From Spirosoma linguale DSM 74 (GTDB lineage Bacteria > Bacteroidota > Bacteroidia > Cytophagales > Spirosomataceae): a stretch of DNA of 64,000 nt. The position numbers were made by a program, and so were the translations under genes. A model generated the notes under the pieces. The model saw only the letters and a program-made list of their open reading frames with translations, was not told where the DNA came from and ran no database searches. Shown here piece after piece: positions 41,740 through 50,963 of this stretch; position 1 is the stretch's first letter; each line of letters begins with the position of its first letter. The stretch spans positions 4,621,001 through 4,685,000 of the forward strand of contig CP001769.1 in NCBI GenBank assembly GCA_000024525.1. The letters run 5' to 3'.

Positions 41740-42720
41740 CTATTTTGATGAAGAAAACTGCGGCTGATCGACGCCAACTATACGCTCACTGCCCGAAACA
41801 ACTTTCTCGAAACCGGCCCTGAGGTAGTAACCTAGTTTCGACGTTCCGGTGGGCGTTTCCTTGGGGAGGAAACCGAGGTAATGCATCGTTTTGAAAACAC
41901 TACCCTTCTCCAGATCATGGTGAGGGAAGCCCGGCTCCGTACAGCCCAAACATGGGTGATTGGCGCGGGTCTTGCTCGATTGCCGGTTCCAGAGAATCCG
42001 GTTGCAGCTGGCGCGGGTCATGGGTCCGCGGCAACCGACTTCATAAAATAAACACCCACCCCGCTTACCAAATCCGCCATCAACTTTCTGGGCGAAACTC
42101 ACGACGTTCGTACAGCCCGTTTGCACAAAGTCGGTGAAGAACGTTTTGGGGCGATGGTACTCGTCGATGAGCACATCGCCGATACGCCCGGTAGCAATAG
42201 CCACCAGAATCTGCGTAATCCAGTCGGGGTGAGCCGGGCAACCGGGAATATTGATAACGGGCAAACCGCCCTTCGATACGTAATCAGAACCCAGGAAACC
42301 GCCTTTGGCTTTCTTCAAAAACTGCATCCCCGTTGATTCGCTGGGGTTGGGTGCCACGGCCGGAATACCTCCCCAGGTAGCACAGTCGCCGATAGCGACT
42401 ACATAGCCAACTACTTTGGATAAATCCCGAACCCAGTCCTGCATGGGGCGATCCGCAAAGTAGTTCATGGTTCCGGTCCCATTTGGTCCCTGAATGATAC
42501 TACCTTCATAAACGAGAATGTCGCACTGTGTACGGCCACTGACAATATCGTTGAGCAGGTGCGTTACCTGATCGCCGATTTCAAGGCCAATAGAGGGGTG
42601 CCAGAGGATGTTGACACCAAAATCGGTTACTAAATCGACAACCGTGGGCTCCTCAGCATTAAGGAACGACATTGTGTTGCCACTGCACGCTCCTCCCTGA
42701 AGCCATAATACATTAGCCAT
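41740..42720 (-). CDS. hupS: [NiFe] uptake hydrogenase small subunit, group 2a-like
   Basis: The 326-aa protein begins MANVLWLQGGACSGNTMSFL with no Tat signal peptide, matching group 2a HupS. Fe-S cluster regions seen: Cys12, GDCATWGGIPA, PGCPAHPDW, then TFFTDFVQTGCTNVVSFAQ, GGCLFYEVGCRGPMTRASCN and HPCLGCTEPGFPHHDL. The single-Cys variant of the first motif (ACSGN rather than CTGC) is standard for this group. It starts the operon, 54 bp before hupL with a small TATTGGT/ACCAATA hairpin (41720-41738) in the gap. Confidence 0.94.
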   Translation of the reverse strand: MANVLWLQGGACSGNTMSFLNAEEPTVVDLVTDFGVNILWHPSIGLEIGDQVTHLLNDIVSGRTQCDILVYEGSIIQGPNGTGTMNYFADRPMQDWVRDLSKVVGYVVAIGDCATWGGIPAVAPNPSESTGMQFLKKAKGGFLGSDYVSKGGLPVINIPGCPAHPDWITQILVAIATGRIGDVLIDEYHRPKTFFTDFVQTGCTNVVSFAQKVDGGFGKRGGCLFYEVGCRGPMTRASCNRILWNRQSSKTRANHPCLGCTEPGFPHHDLEKGSVFKTMHYLGFLPKETPTGTSKLGYYLRAGFEKVVSGSERIVGVDQPQFSSSK

Positions 42721-42766
42721 GCGAAACGGGGGTGTAAGGGTTCGGAATTTTGAATTATAGGAAGTA

Positions 42767-42809
42767 CAAATATAATTATAATTCTGAATTAGAAAATTTT
42801 TTCTAATTC
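42767..42809 (-). promoter_or_regulatory. Candidate hupS promoter with overlapping palindromic operator
   Basis: On the minus strand TATATTTG (42767-42774) is an exact -7 box (TAnnTTTG). Just upstream lies TAATTCTGAATTA (42779-42791), a perfect 13-bp palindrome, overlapped by a larger palindrome at 42786-42809 (GAATTAGAA...TTCTAATTC). These cover the spacer and -33 region. A repressor bound there would block RNA polymerase. The TetR-family gene directly upstream is the obvious candidate. No good -33 TTTG was found. Confidence 0.55.
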
Positions 42810-42932
42810 TTTTCTAAGCAGTAAGCAAGGTTGATTTCCTGTCAGTAAAAAGGAATGAGCGCCGTCAGCTTAGTAGCTGATTTTTGACAATAGAAGGAAA
42901 AAATTATATGTAATGAAGGATATCCGACGGCA

Positions 42933-43553
42933 TCAGGCCAGGGTTGGCAGCACCAGCGTTTCGAATTCATCGACGCCTTCTTCGGTGAGATGGGGCTTTA
43001 GGTGGTCCCAAACGGATTGCTTGTAGCTTCGTTCATCAACGGCAGTACCACGCATGGCCGAGAAAACAGGCAGGAATACGAGCGTCATCCAAAGCGACTG
43101 GGCTAATTGGTCGTATTGCCCCAGGCTGGTTTCGGGCCGAATAATATGCCGCTGCACATGAAAATCGAGCCAGCTGCGCAGTTGCATGAGCATTTTATTG
43201 ACCGCCCGCTGCCATTGGATCTGTTGGCTTGTCTGCTCTGAATTTGTCTTAAAAAACTCCGCCAGATAGAACTGATAGTTTCGAAAGAATTGATAGTACA
43301 GACTTATCTGCTGATCGAACGCGGCCAGTTCGGGAGCTTGTAGATACTGACGGAAAATGTGGGCAAACTCGTCGAGTACCTGTTCGTAAACCGATTCGAT
43401 GATGGCGTCTTTCGTCTTGAAATGGTACGCCAGATTACCAACGCTGATCCCAATTTCCTCGGCTATCTGCTGGAGCCGCACAGCATCGACTCCGTGCTCA
43501 TTAAAGAGCCGGAGCGATGCGTTCAGAATGCGTTCCTTGGTAGATAGCGGCAT
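42933..43553 (-). CDS. TetR-family transcriptional regulator
   Basis: The 206-aa protein has the TetR N-terminus: TKERILNASLRLFNEHGVDAVRLQQIAEEIGISVGNLAYHFKTKDAIIESVYEQV, with the helix-turn-helix at about residues 26-46. The rest is helical with aromatic residues, as in ligand domains of this class. It lies about 210 bp upstream of hupS on the same strand. It probably controls hupS through the palindromes at 42779-42809; the signal is unknown. Confidence 0.9.
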   Translation of the reverse strand: MPLSTKERILNASLRLFNEHGVDAVRLQQIAEEIGISVGNLAYHFKTKDAIIESVYEQVLDEFAHIFRQYLQAPELAAFDQQISLYYQFFRNYQFYLAEFFKTNSEQTSQQIQWQRAVNKMLMQLRSWLDFHVQRHIIRPETSLGQYDQLAQSLWMTLVFLPVFSAMRGTAVDERSYKQSVWDHLKPHLTEEGVDEFETLVLPTLA

Positions 43554-43559
43554 AGCAGA

Positions 43560-43919
43560 TTAATTCAGACAGGTATTTAGTTGATCGGCCGAGACGGTGA
43601 GCGTTCCCCGCTGGTCTTTGGCAGCTAACCGGCGCATAAAATGGGCCTGCTGCGCGGCCCGCTTTGGACAGGAATGCGAGGTAATTCGCCGTTTAATGAA
43701 CTTAAGCGGATTGACCGTATGCGCAAAAATCAATTCCACTTCCCACTCGCCCCGATACAGCCGCAGGTTCTCAATAACCGCCGTATCCGACAGCCATAAG
43801 TCATCGTAATACAGCCGAAAATCCGTTAAATTCCCCTTCCGCTCCGTAAAGTGAAGACTGTTCAGCCCGGCAAGCAAGTTGGCATAAGCCGACTTATCCA
43901 TCGTAAAGAGAGGATTCAT
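43560..43919 (-). CDS. Hypothetical protein upstream of the TetR gene
   Basis: A 119-aa basic protein without signal or membrane segment (MNPLFTMDKSAYANLLAGLNSL...). An alternative start is the ATG at 43901 (MDKSAYANLL). A Cys-containing phrase ITSHSCPKRAAQQAHFMRRLAAK is seen. It ends 6 bp before the TetR gene and is probably in one transcript with it. Function not recognised. Confidence 0.65.
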   Translation of the reverse strand: MNPLFTMDKSAYANLLAGLNSLHFTERKGNLTDFRLYYDDLWLSDTAVIENLRLYRGEWEVELIFAHTVNPLKFIKRRITSHSCPKRAAQQAHFMRRLAAKDQRGTLTVSADQLNTCLN

Positions 43920-44003
43920 AACGTTTTCGATAAGATTGATCCTGAGTTCGTTAGAACGAATGTATAATGATTAGCGCGTTAAAGCCACTTTTTCCGCAAA
44001 AAA

Positions 44004-45026
44004 CTATCGTAGCAAAGGTTTTACCCGGGTACCGAGCAATTCGATTGACGACATGAACTTTTCGTGCGATAACCCCGCGCTGTCCATCTGAAACGTAACC
44101 CTGGAAATCCCACCGAGGGCTTCACTATGCCGTAAAATCTTCTGAGCTACCTCGTCGGGATTTCCCACCAGCAGGGCGCCTTGTTTACCAATCAAGGCAT
44201 CGAAATGGGCTTTGGTAACGGGTGGCCATCCTCGCTCCCGACCAATTCGGGTAAACGTTTCGGCATAGCCCGGATAATAATGCTGAATAGCCTCCTCAGT
44301 CGTATTAGCTACATAGCCCAGCGAATGAAGCCCCACCTGTAACTGCTCCGGCGAATGCCCAGCCCGCCGACCCGCTTCCCGGTACAGATCGACCAGCGGC
44401 CGAAAACGGTGGGTTTCGCCCCCAATTACGGCTACCATAAGCGGCAGCCCCAGCATACCGGCCCGGACAAATGACTGCGGAGTGCCGCCAACGCCCAACC
44501 AGATAGGCAGCAGATCCTGCAGCGGTCTTGGATAAATTCCTTCGCCGTTAAGTGCCGGACGAAACTGCCCCGACCACTCAACGAACTCGTTGTCCCGAAT
44601 AGCAAGCAGCAAGTCGAGCTTTTCGGAGAACAGGGCATCGTAGTCTTTCAGCTTCAAACCGAACAGCGGAAACGCTTCGGTAAACGAACCGCGTCCAACC
44701 ACGAGTTCGGCCCGCCCGTTGGAAATAAGGTCGAGGGTAGCGAACTGCTGAAATACACGAACCGGATCGGCGGCACTCAGCACAGTAACCGCGCTGGTCA
44801 GGCGAATTTGCCGGGTGCGGGCAGCCGCAGCGGCTAGAATCAGTGTGGGGGCCGAGTCGAGAAACTCCGGGCGGTGGTGCTCGCCGATACCAAACACGTC
44901 AAGACCAACCTGATCGGCCCGCTCAATACGGTCGAGCAGCTGGTTCAATGAGGCCGCATCGCTAATGCCCGATTGACTCCCCTCCTGTTGGCCTTTGGCC
45001 GCAAAACTATCTATCCCAATTTGCAT
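44004..45026 (-). CDS. LLM-class flavin-dependent oxidoreductase (luciferase-like)
   Basis: The 340-aa protein has the bacterial-luciferase fold: MQIGIDSFA, IERADQVGLDVFGIGEHHRPEFLDSAP, TRQIRLTSAVTVLSAADPVRVFQQFATLDLISNGRAELVVGRGSFTEAFPLFG, PIWLGVGGTPQSFVRAG. These enzymes use reduced flavin for mono-oxygenation. No flavin reductase gene is next to it, and the substrate cannot be predicted. It is a single gene between the hydrogenase region and the carbohydrate block. Confidence 0.9.
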   Translation of the reverse strand: MQIGIDSFAAKGQQEGSQSGISDAASLNQLLDRIERADQVGLDVFGIGEHHRPEFLDSAPTLILAAAAARTRQIRLTSAVTVLSAADPVRVFQQFATLDLISNGRAELVVGRGSFTEAFPLFGLKLKDYDALFSEKLDLLLAIRDNEFVEWSGQFRPALNGEGIYPRPLQDLLPIWLGVGGTPQSFVRAGMLGLPLMVAVIGGETHRFRPLVDLYREAGRRAGHSPEQLQVGLHSLGYVANTTEEAIQHYYPGYAETFTRIGRERGWPPVTKAHFDALIGKQGALLVGNPDEVAQKILRHSEALGGISRVTFQMDSAGLSHEKFMSSIELLGTRVKPLLR

Positions 45027-45109
45027 GATACTGACTTGTTATATCGACCCTCCTGGCCGGATTCCTACCTGTTGTCTTTATCACCAACCGGCCCTGTGAA
45101 GCCAGTCAA

Positions 45110-46006
45110 TCACCTCCCGATCTGCCGCATGAAAAAGCGCAGTGCTTCCACATGAACGTCAATGTCGTTGGGGTAGTCGTGTTTTCCACCAATCACTTTC
45201 AGGAGCACAATTTCGGGCTTTCCTTTCTCTTTGTAGGTATACCGTTCAATGGTTTTCCCGTCGGTCGGGTCGGTATCGGGCAGGTTTTCCTGGGTTGGTT
45301 TGCCTTTATAGCGAGCCAGATCGGCCCAGTAGGCCAGAGTGCGGTCGGTGGATCGCACGGCCCCCATAGTCATGTTTTTGCCCAGCACGACAACGCCACC
45401 CTCGTAGGGATTTGTTTTATCCAGCGTGCCGTTGACGATCATGACCGGCACAGCCTTGCCGGATGGCGTACAGTCCATATTCGTTGTATCGGGCAGATTG
45501 GCGATAATGGCCGTGATGGCCCGGAACGTACGCGGCATGGTCAGGGCCAGTTTATACGCCATATGCCCACCGCCCGATGTACCCACGGCAAATACGTGCG
45601 ACCGGTCCACGTTATAGCGTTTCTCGAAGTACTGAATCATGCCTTCGAAGAAAGCCTGCTCATTCACATTTTCGACATTGGCCTCTGCCGGCGAGGCTTT
45701 CCGGCATTCGTTCCAGTAACGCTTGTAGCCATCCGGATAAACGACCAGCATATTTTCCGCATTGGCCTGCTGCTCCATTTTTGCAGCGGATTTTATCTGC
45801 CCCTGCCCGTTACCACCGGACCCATGCAGGACAAAAATCAGCCCCGGCCGCTTAACCGACGCTACGGAGACATTGTTATAATGAAACGACCGATAATGGC
45901 CTTCAATCAGTACAGAATCACTAATGACCTCCGCGCTCGCCGACGAGAGCCCAAGACCGACCAGAAAAAACAGGAAAGTTACTTTTAACATACGAGCGTA
46001 GAGCAT
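45110..46006 (-). CDS. Secreted PHB-depolymerase/feruloyl-esterase-like hydrolase
   Basis: The N-terminus (MLYARMLKVTFLFFLVGLGLSSASA) is a signal peptide; the ATG at 45991 is an alternative start. The core has LIFVLHGSGGNGQ (oxyanion), nucleophile in VFAVGTSGGGHMAYKLAL, Asp in MIVNGTLDKTNPYEGG and His in GGKHDYPN. This is the LpqC-type family including polyhydroxybutyrate depolymerases and feruloyl esterases. With the nearby glycosidases it probably removes ester groups from plant or microbial polymers in the periplasm or outside. Confidence 0.86.
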   Translation of the reverse strand: MLYARMLKVTFLFFLVGLGLSSASAEVISDSVLIEGHYRSFHYNNVSVASVKRPGLIFVLHGSGGNGQGQIKSAAKMEQQANAENMLVVYPDGYKRYWNECRKASPAEANVENVNEQAFFEGMIQYFEKRYNVDRSHVFAVGTSGGGHMAYKLALTMPRTFRAITAIIANLPDTTNMDCTPSGKAVPVMIVNGTLDKTNPYEGGVVVLGKNMTMGAVRSTDRTLAYWADLARYKGKPTQENLPDTDPTDGKTIERYTYKEKGKPEIVLLKVIGGKHDYPNDIDVHVEALRFFMRQIGR

Positions 46007-46158
46007 TTAATTGTTAGTTGTTAGACGTGGCCCTTGAAAGACAAGCAAAGGCCCGCTAGTTAATTTAATACCTGTTTAGCGGCTCCATTCTATGGTGGGC
46101 TAGTAGTGTCAGTTTTAAGAAATGGACACTACAACATCTACCTTGTTTTGTAATCCCA

Positions 46159-48438
46159 TTAATAATCTGACCTGGCCCTGTCTTCGGGTTGGATACCCCA
46201 ATCGGTGCCCGGTTTATTGCTCATTTCGATGGTCATCGTTCCGCCATTCAGAATGGTCTGGTGGCGCAGATAGGCTTTGGCATACGGTTTTCCGTTCAGC
46301 AGGATGCGTTTTATGTACCGATTTGTGGGGCTGTTATTGACCGTTTTTATCTGGAACGACTTCCCGTTTTCCAGGTTGAGGATTACCTCGTCAAAAACCG
46401 GGCTGCCAAATACGTAGGCTCCATTGGCCGGGTTGACCGGGTAAAAACCCATGGCCGACAGCACATACCAGGCCGACATTTGCCCAACATCTTCGTTGCC
46501 GATCAGGCCGTCTGGTCGGGTGGTGTACAGGCTATCGAGGATGTACCGCACTTTGTCGGCGGTTTTCCAGGGCTGGCCTACGTACCCATACAAATACGTA
46601 ATATGATGGCTCGGCTCGTTGCCGTGCGCGTATTGCCCGATCAATCCGGTAATATCGTTAGAGGCTTCGCTGCCCATATCGCCGTGAACTACAAACAGAG
46701 AATCCAGCTTCTGCGTGAACGCTTTCTCGCCCGAAAACAACGAAATCAGCCCTTCCACATCGTGCGGCACCAGCCAGGTGTATTGCCAACTGTTCCCTTC
46801 GGCAAAATCATCTTTCATGTGTCGCGATACCAGCGGGCTAAAGGGCGTCCGGCGTTCATTGTCAGACACCCGGCCGCGCATGAATTTGATCTGCGGGTCG
46901 AAATACTGCTGATAGGCCCTGGCCCGCTTACTGAAATAAGCATAGTCGGCGTTTTTCCCAAGTTTCTTCGCTACCTGCGCAATGGCCCAGTCGTCGATGG
47001 CGTATTCGAGTCCGCGGGCTACACTCTCCACCAGCGTATCGGCGGGAATATACCCTTTTGTTTTCACGAATTTCAGCCCCCGTTCGTCCAGCATGGCGCT
47101 CGCCTTCATGGCGTCGAAGGCGCGGTTGACGTCGATACCGTCAATGCCCTTCAAACAGGCATCGGCAATAACAGGCATGGCGCTGTTGCCGGGCATGGTA
47201 TTCGTTTCGTTGCCCACCAGATGCCAGACGGGCAGCTTTCCCTGCTGTTCGAAGATAGCAAGCATGGAGTTGATCATGTCGGCCACGCGCCGGGGCTGCG
47301 TCAGCGTGAACAGCGGGTGAGCGCTCCGGTAGGTGTCCCAGAGCGAAAACGTTGTCATGTTGTTGAACGCAGCCTTCGGGTAGACCTGCTTGTCCGTACC
47401 ACGATAATCGCCGTTGTGGTCGTTGAACAGCGACGGAGCCACCTGCGTATGAAACAGGGCGGTATAGAAGATTTTGAGCCGGTTCTGATTTTTCGTCTTA
47501 ACCGAAATCTTGCTCAGTTCCCGGTTCCAGGCCGCATCGGCCTCCTGCGCCACTTTCGCAAAATTCCAGTGTGGCAGTTCGGCCCGAATGTTGCCCAGCG
47601 CATTCGCCGAACTAACCGGCGAGATGCCGACTTTCAACAACACCTTTTCATTGGCCTGCGTAGAAAAATTTACCACGCCTTTGACCCGATTCCCTTTGAC
47701 TGATGTACCCGCTGCCGGAGTCTGGTCGGTGTACAGCGCCAGTTGCTGAATGGGCTTGGCAAAGACAATTGCGAAATAGAGCCGCTGGTCGGGCGCCCAC
47801 CCTTTCGAAAAACGGTAGCCAACGAGGGTCGAATCATTGAGTTTTTCGAGATAGGTTTCTGTCGGTCTATCGCCCACGCCTTCCCCCAGATCAATCACGA
47901 TGTGCGCGTCGCTGGTTTTGGGAAAGGTGTACTGATGCAGCCCCACCCGCTCGGTAGCGGTCAACGCCACGTCGATGTTGTACCGCTGTAATTTGACGGC
48001 ATAGTAACCCGGACGAGCCGTTTCCTGCGTATGCGAAAACCGGGATGCGTAGCCACTGCGGCTGTCTTTGCTTGTGCCCCGGCTGAGTTTTACCGGACCA
48101 GTTGTGGGCATAATCTGCACATCCCCCAGATCGCCGATGCCCGTTCCGTTCAGGTGCGTGTGCGCAAACCCGACAATCAACGAATCAGAATAATGATAGC
48201 CCGAACACCAGTCCCACCCCTGCGACATCTGGGTAGGCCCAAGCTGAACGGCCCCGAACGGCACGTTGGCACCCATAAAAACGTGCCCGTGAAAGCCCGT
48301 TCCAATAAACGGATCGACGTAACGAGTCAGGCCGGTGGGTACTTTGGGAACGACGCCCGACTGGCTGTTACCGGGCAAAGGCTGCAACAACCCGATGGCG
48401 ATGCCTAGCGCAAAGAGATAGTTGGGGGATAAACGCAT
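46159..48438 (-). CDS. GH92 alpha-mannosidase
   Basis: The start at 48438 (MRLSPNYLFALGIAIGLL...) gives a signal peptide; an earlier ATG at 48471 would precede it. The protein of about 759 aa matches family GH92: TRYVDPFIGTGFHGHVFMGANVPFGAVQLGP, GFAHTHLNGTGIGDLGDV, FSLWDTYRSAHPLFTL and the calcium/catalytic end GNEDVGQMSAWYVLSAMGFYPVNP. GH92 enzymes are Ca-dependent exo-alpha-mannosidases acting on N-glycans. It is followed downstream by the esterase gene and preceded by the GH20 gene. Confidence 0.93.
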   Translation of the reverse strand: MRLSPNYLFALGIAIGLLQPLPGNSQSGVVPKVPTGLTRYVDPFIGTGFHGHVFMGANVPFGAVQLGPTQMSQGWDWCSGYHYSDSLIVGFAHTHLNGTGIGDLGDVQIMPTTGPVKLSRGTSKDSRSGYASRFSHTQETARPGYYAVKLQRYNIDVALTATERVGLHQYTFPKTSDAHIVIDLGEGVGDRPTETYLEKLNDSTLVGYRFSKGWAPDQRLYFAIVFAKPIQQLALYTDQTPAAGTSVKGNRVKGVVNFSTQANEKVLLKVGISPVSSANALGNIRAELPHWNFAKVAQEADAAWNRELSKISVKTKNQNRLKIFYTALFHTQVAPSLFNDHNGDYRGTDKQVYPKAAFNNMTTFSLWDTYRSAHPLFTLTQPRRVADMINSMLAIFEQQGKLPVWHLVGNETNTMPGNSAMPVIADACLKGIDGIDVNRAFDAMKASAMLDERGLKFVKTKGYIPADTLVESVARGLEYAIDDWAIAQVAKKLGKNADYAYFSKRARAYQQYFDPQIKFMRGRVSDNERRTPFSPLVSRHMKDDFAEGNSWQYTWLVPHDVEGLISLFSGEKAFTQKLDSLFVVHGDMGSEASNDITGLIGQYAHGNEPSHHITYLYGYVGQPWKTADKVRYILDSLYTTRPDGLIGNEDVGQMSAWYVLSAMGFYPVNPANGAYVFGSPVFDEVILNLENGKSFQIKTVNNSPTNRYIKRILLNGKPYAKAYLRHQTILNGGTMTIEMSNKPGTDWGIQPEDRARSDY

Positions 48439-48503
48439 AGAGTAGCAAAAATTGGCGTTGTCGCCGGTCAATAACGTAAATGATGATTAGAGCGGTTAAG
48501 TGA

Positions 48504-48608
48504 TGTCGGGTTCTCAAACCCGACACGTGAGGTTTCTCAAAACCTCGTTTCTTAACCGGCCGCATGAGGTTTTAAGAAACCTCGCCTGTCAGGTTTAAGG
48601 ACCTGACA
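48504..48608. repeat. Four tandem hairpins upstream of the GH92 gene
   Basis: Perfect stems: TGTCGGGTT/AACCCGACA (48504-48525), GAGGTTT/AAACCTC (48529-48546), GAGGTTT/AAACCTC (48566-48583) and TGTCAGGT/ACCTGACA (48587-48608), with loops of 4-6 nt. They sit between the GH20 stop and the GH92 start. No T-run follows any of them, so they are repeat-type hairpins rather than classic terminators. Confidence 0.85.
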
Positions 48609-48657
48609 TCACGCTCAGGCACAGAATCCGACACCGCAGGAAAATTAATACCGTCGG

Positions 48658-50940
48658 TCAATGCCCCAGCCAGTCGGCGGGTACGGGTTGTGGATCACTA
48701 CCGTCGCGGCTGTACAGCAGCTTTAGGGTATACCCGCCACCCGCTTCGATGAAGTCGAGGGCGAAAGGATGCGTACCCCGTTTGAGGGCCACCTGACCGC
48801 TTTTTTCAATGGGGCCGTGGTTACCGTCGTTGTCGATAACCGTCCGGTTGGCAATGTGCAGCACACCCCCATCGTCGGCTACCAGGAAAAAGCTGTAAAT
48901 ACCCGTGGCGGGAACGCTGATGTAACCCCGAAACCGAACGCCGAAACTACCCGCTCCGGCCATTTCCGGCACCTTTACCTGATTCACCACCACCGAATCG
49001 GAAGCCGGTGCCTTTAGCATGGCGGCTACATTTTTAAACTGTCCCTTCACATAGGTACTCATCAATCCGGCCCCGACGGACGATACTCCCACCGGTTCAG
49101 CAAGCGATTGCTGTTGATACCGAAGCGTATACACATCGCCCTGCAAGCCGCTATTCGTAAAAGCCGCCAGCTTTACCGTCGTTGGCTGGCTGATCGGCAA
49201 CGACTCGGGAAGTAGCGCCGAAGCCGCCTTCGGCAAGCTCCCATCGATGGTGTAGCGAACAACCAGATTATCCGTCGGTTTGCGGATGCGCAGGGCCGTT
49301 TGGTCCGTAAACACATTCTCTTCGGCAAAGCCGCTCAGATCGGGCACGCGGTAGTGAACCCCCAGCGCATCCAGACGCGGGTAGTGCCGGGTAAGGCGCT
49401 GCCGGTAAGTGTCATACTGATTCTGATTGGTCCACAGCCGTTCGGCCAGGGCCGTCATGCGGGGCATCACCATGTAATCGACCCGATTTTCGGAGGGAAT
49501 ATATTCCGTCCAGGTGTTGGCCTGTGCGCCCAGAATGGATGTCGCTTCGGCGGGTGTCAGCCCGGTTGGAACGGGATTGAATTGATAGACATTTGCGAGC
49601 GAATTTTTGTCGGGCAACACGTCGAAATAAAGGGTGTTAACGGGCGTCATAACCACCGGGTTGCCATTCCGAACAGCTTTCACGGGCGCATCGGTCACCC
49701 AGCTCCGCCAGTACATGACCGTGGCCGAGGGTGCCAGTCCGCCCTCCAGAGCGTCGTCCCAGACCATGAGTTTTTTCCCTTTCGACAGCAGAAACTTTTC
49801 GGTGCGGTGTACGAAATAACTTTGCAGTTCCTCCACGCTTTTGATTCCCTCCCGCTTCATCAACGCCTGACAGGCCGTCGACTGCGCCCAGGTCGATTTC
49901 TCCACTTCATCGGCCCCGATGTGGATGTACTGGCTCGGGAACAGCGCGGCTACTTCGCTCAGTACGGTTTCGGTAAACGTGTAGGTGGGTTCGTTGCAGG
50001 GGCAGATGGGCACCGAAAACGTTTTGCCCCAGCCTTCCTGACCCGTACAGCTTAGAAATGGATACGCTTTGATGGCCGCCGTCAAATGGCCGGGCATGTC
50101 GATTTCCGGAATGATTTCGATATGGCGGGCGGCTGCGTACGCGATGAGTTCGCGCATCTGGTTCTGAGTATAAAACCCGCCATATTGCGTCTTCCCGTCT
50201 TTCTGCCGGAGGTATTGCTTCGGCAGGTCGAAGTCGGGATTTGTGGTGGCCCGTTTCAGCACGACAGAATCCTGGTTATTGAACGTCCGCCAGGCTCCTT
50301 CGCTGGTTAGCTTGGGGTACGCCTTTATCTCCAGCCGCCAGCCCTGGTCGTCGGTGAGGTGCAGGTGAAATTTATTAAACTTGTAAAGAGCCAGCAGATC
50401 GACGAATTTATGCAGGTAATCCATCGAGAAAAAGTGCCGCGACACATCGAGGTGCATGCCCCGCCAGGCATAGGCGGGCTGGTCGCGGATCTGCACCGCC
50501 GGGAGGGTCAGTGGGCCGGTTGTTTTTTTCTGCTCAAGGCTCACGGGCAGCAGTTGCCGGATGGTCTGAATGGCCCGAAACATGCCCACCGGCTCTCTGG
50601 CCGCCAGGGTTATGCGCTGGGGGGCGATGGTAAGCTGGTAGCCTTCCGGTGACGTGATGGATGGGTCGTAATTGAGCACGATCTGCGCGTTGCCTCCACG
50701 GGCAGGCAGTGGCTTGCCCAAAACCGGTTTCAGCAATTGCTGTAACTGACCGGCCTCGCTCTGGAAACGACCATCCTGGACAACCAGCGCGGTATTTTGG
50801 GTGATAACAAACTGCCCCTGACCCGGTACCAGCGAAGTCGGGTACGGGATAATGGGGTATGGATCGGGCGTTTGCGATTGACCTATACCGGCCATCAGCA
50901 GACTGAGCCCGACGATGAAAATGATCGGTTTGATTTGCAT
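48658..50940 (-). CDS. GH20 beta-N-acetylhexosaminidase with PA14-type C-terminal domain
   Basis: The 760-aa protein has a signal peptide (MQIKPIIFIVGLSLLMAGIGQS), the GH20b domain, and the GH20 barrel: WRGMHLDVSRHFFSMDYLHKFVDLLALYKFNKFHLHLTDDQGWRLEI, with the catalytic Asp-Glu in YIHIGADEVEKSTW. After the barrel come a chitobiase C-terminal-like domain (DNLVVRYTIDGSLP) and a PA14-like domain (FRGYISVPATGIYSFFLVADDGGVLHI). It removes terminal beta-GlcNAc or GalNAc from glycans. It is 23 bp from the GH29 gene upstream. Confidence 0.94.
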   Translation of the reverse strand: MQIKPIIFIVGLSLLMAGIGQSQTPDPYPIIPYPTSLVPGQGQFVITQNTALVVQDGRFQSEAGQLQQLLKPVLGKPLPARGGNAQIVLNYDPSITSPEGYQLTIAPQRITLAAREPVGMFRAIQTIRQLLPVSLEQKKTTGPLTLPAVQIRDQPAYAWRGMHLDVSRHFFSMDYLHKFVDLLALYKFNKFHLHLTDDQGWRLEIKAYPKLTSEGAWRTFNNQDSVVLKRATTNPDFDLPKQYLRQKDGKTQYGGFYTQNQMRELIAYAAARHIEIIPEIDMPGHLTAAIKAYPFLSCTGQEGWGKTFSVPICPCNEPTYTFTETVLSEVAALFPSQYIHIGADEVEKSTWAQSTACQALMKREGIKSVEELQSYFVHRTEKFLLSKGKKLMVWDDALEGGLAPSATVMYWRSWVTDAPVKAVRNGNPVVMTPVNTLYFDVLPDKNSLANVYQFNPVPTGLTPAEATSILGAQANTWTEYIPSENRVDYMVMPRMTALAERLWTNQNQYDTYRQRLTRHYPRLDALGVHYRVPDLSGFAEENVFTDQTALRIRKPTDNLVVRYTIDGSLPKAASALLPESLPISQPTTVKLAAFTNSGLQGDVYTLRYQQQSLAEPVGVSSVGAGLMSTYVKGQFKNVAAMLKAPASDSVVVNQVKVPEMAGAGSFGVRFRGYISVPATGIYSFFLVADDGGVLHIANRTVIDNDGNHGPIEKSGQVALKRGTHPFALDFIEAGGGYTLKLLYSRDGSDPQPVPADWLGH

Positions 50941-50963
50941 TTTTCGATACTTAACTCAAAAAA

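Noticed and set aside
45152..45988. Open frame of 278 codons on the + strand
   Set aside because: It is the mirror of the esterase gene on the other strand. The esterase has a full catalytic triad and signal peptide, while this frame has none.
46189..47703. Open frame of 504 codons on the + strand
   Set aside because: It lies opposite the GH92 gene, whose family motifs are unambiguous. Long opposite frames are common in GC-rich genes with this codon use.
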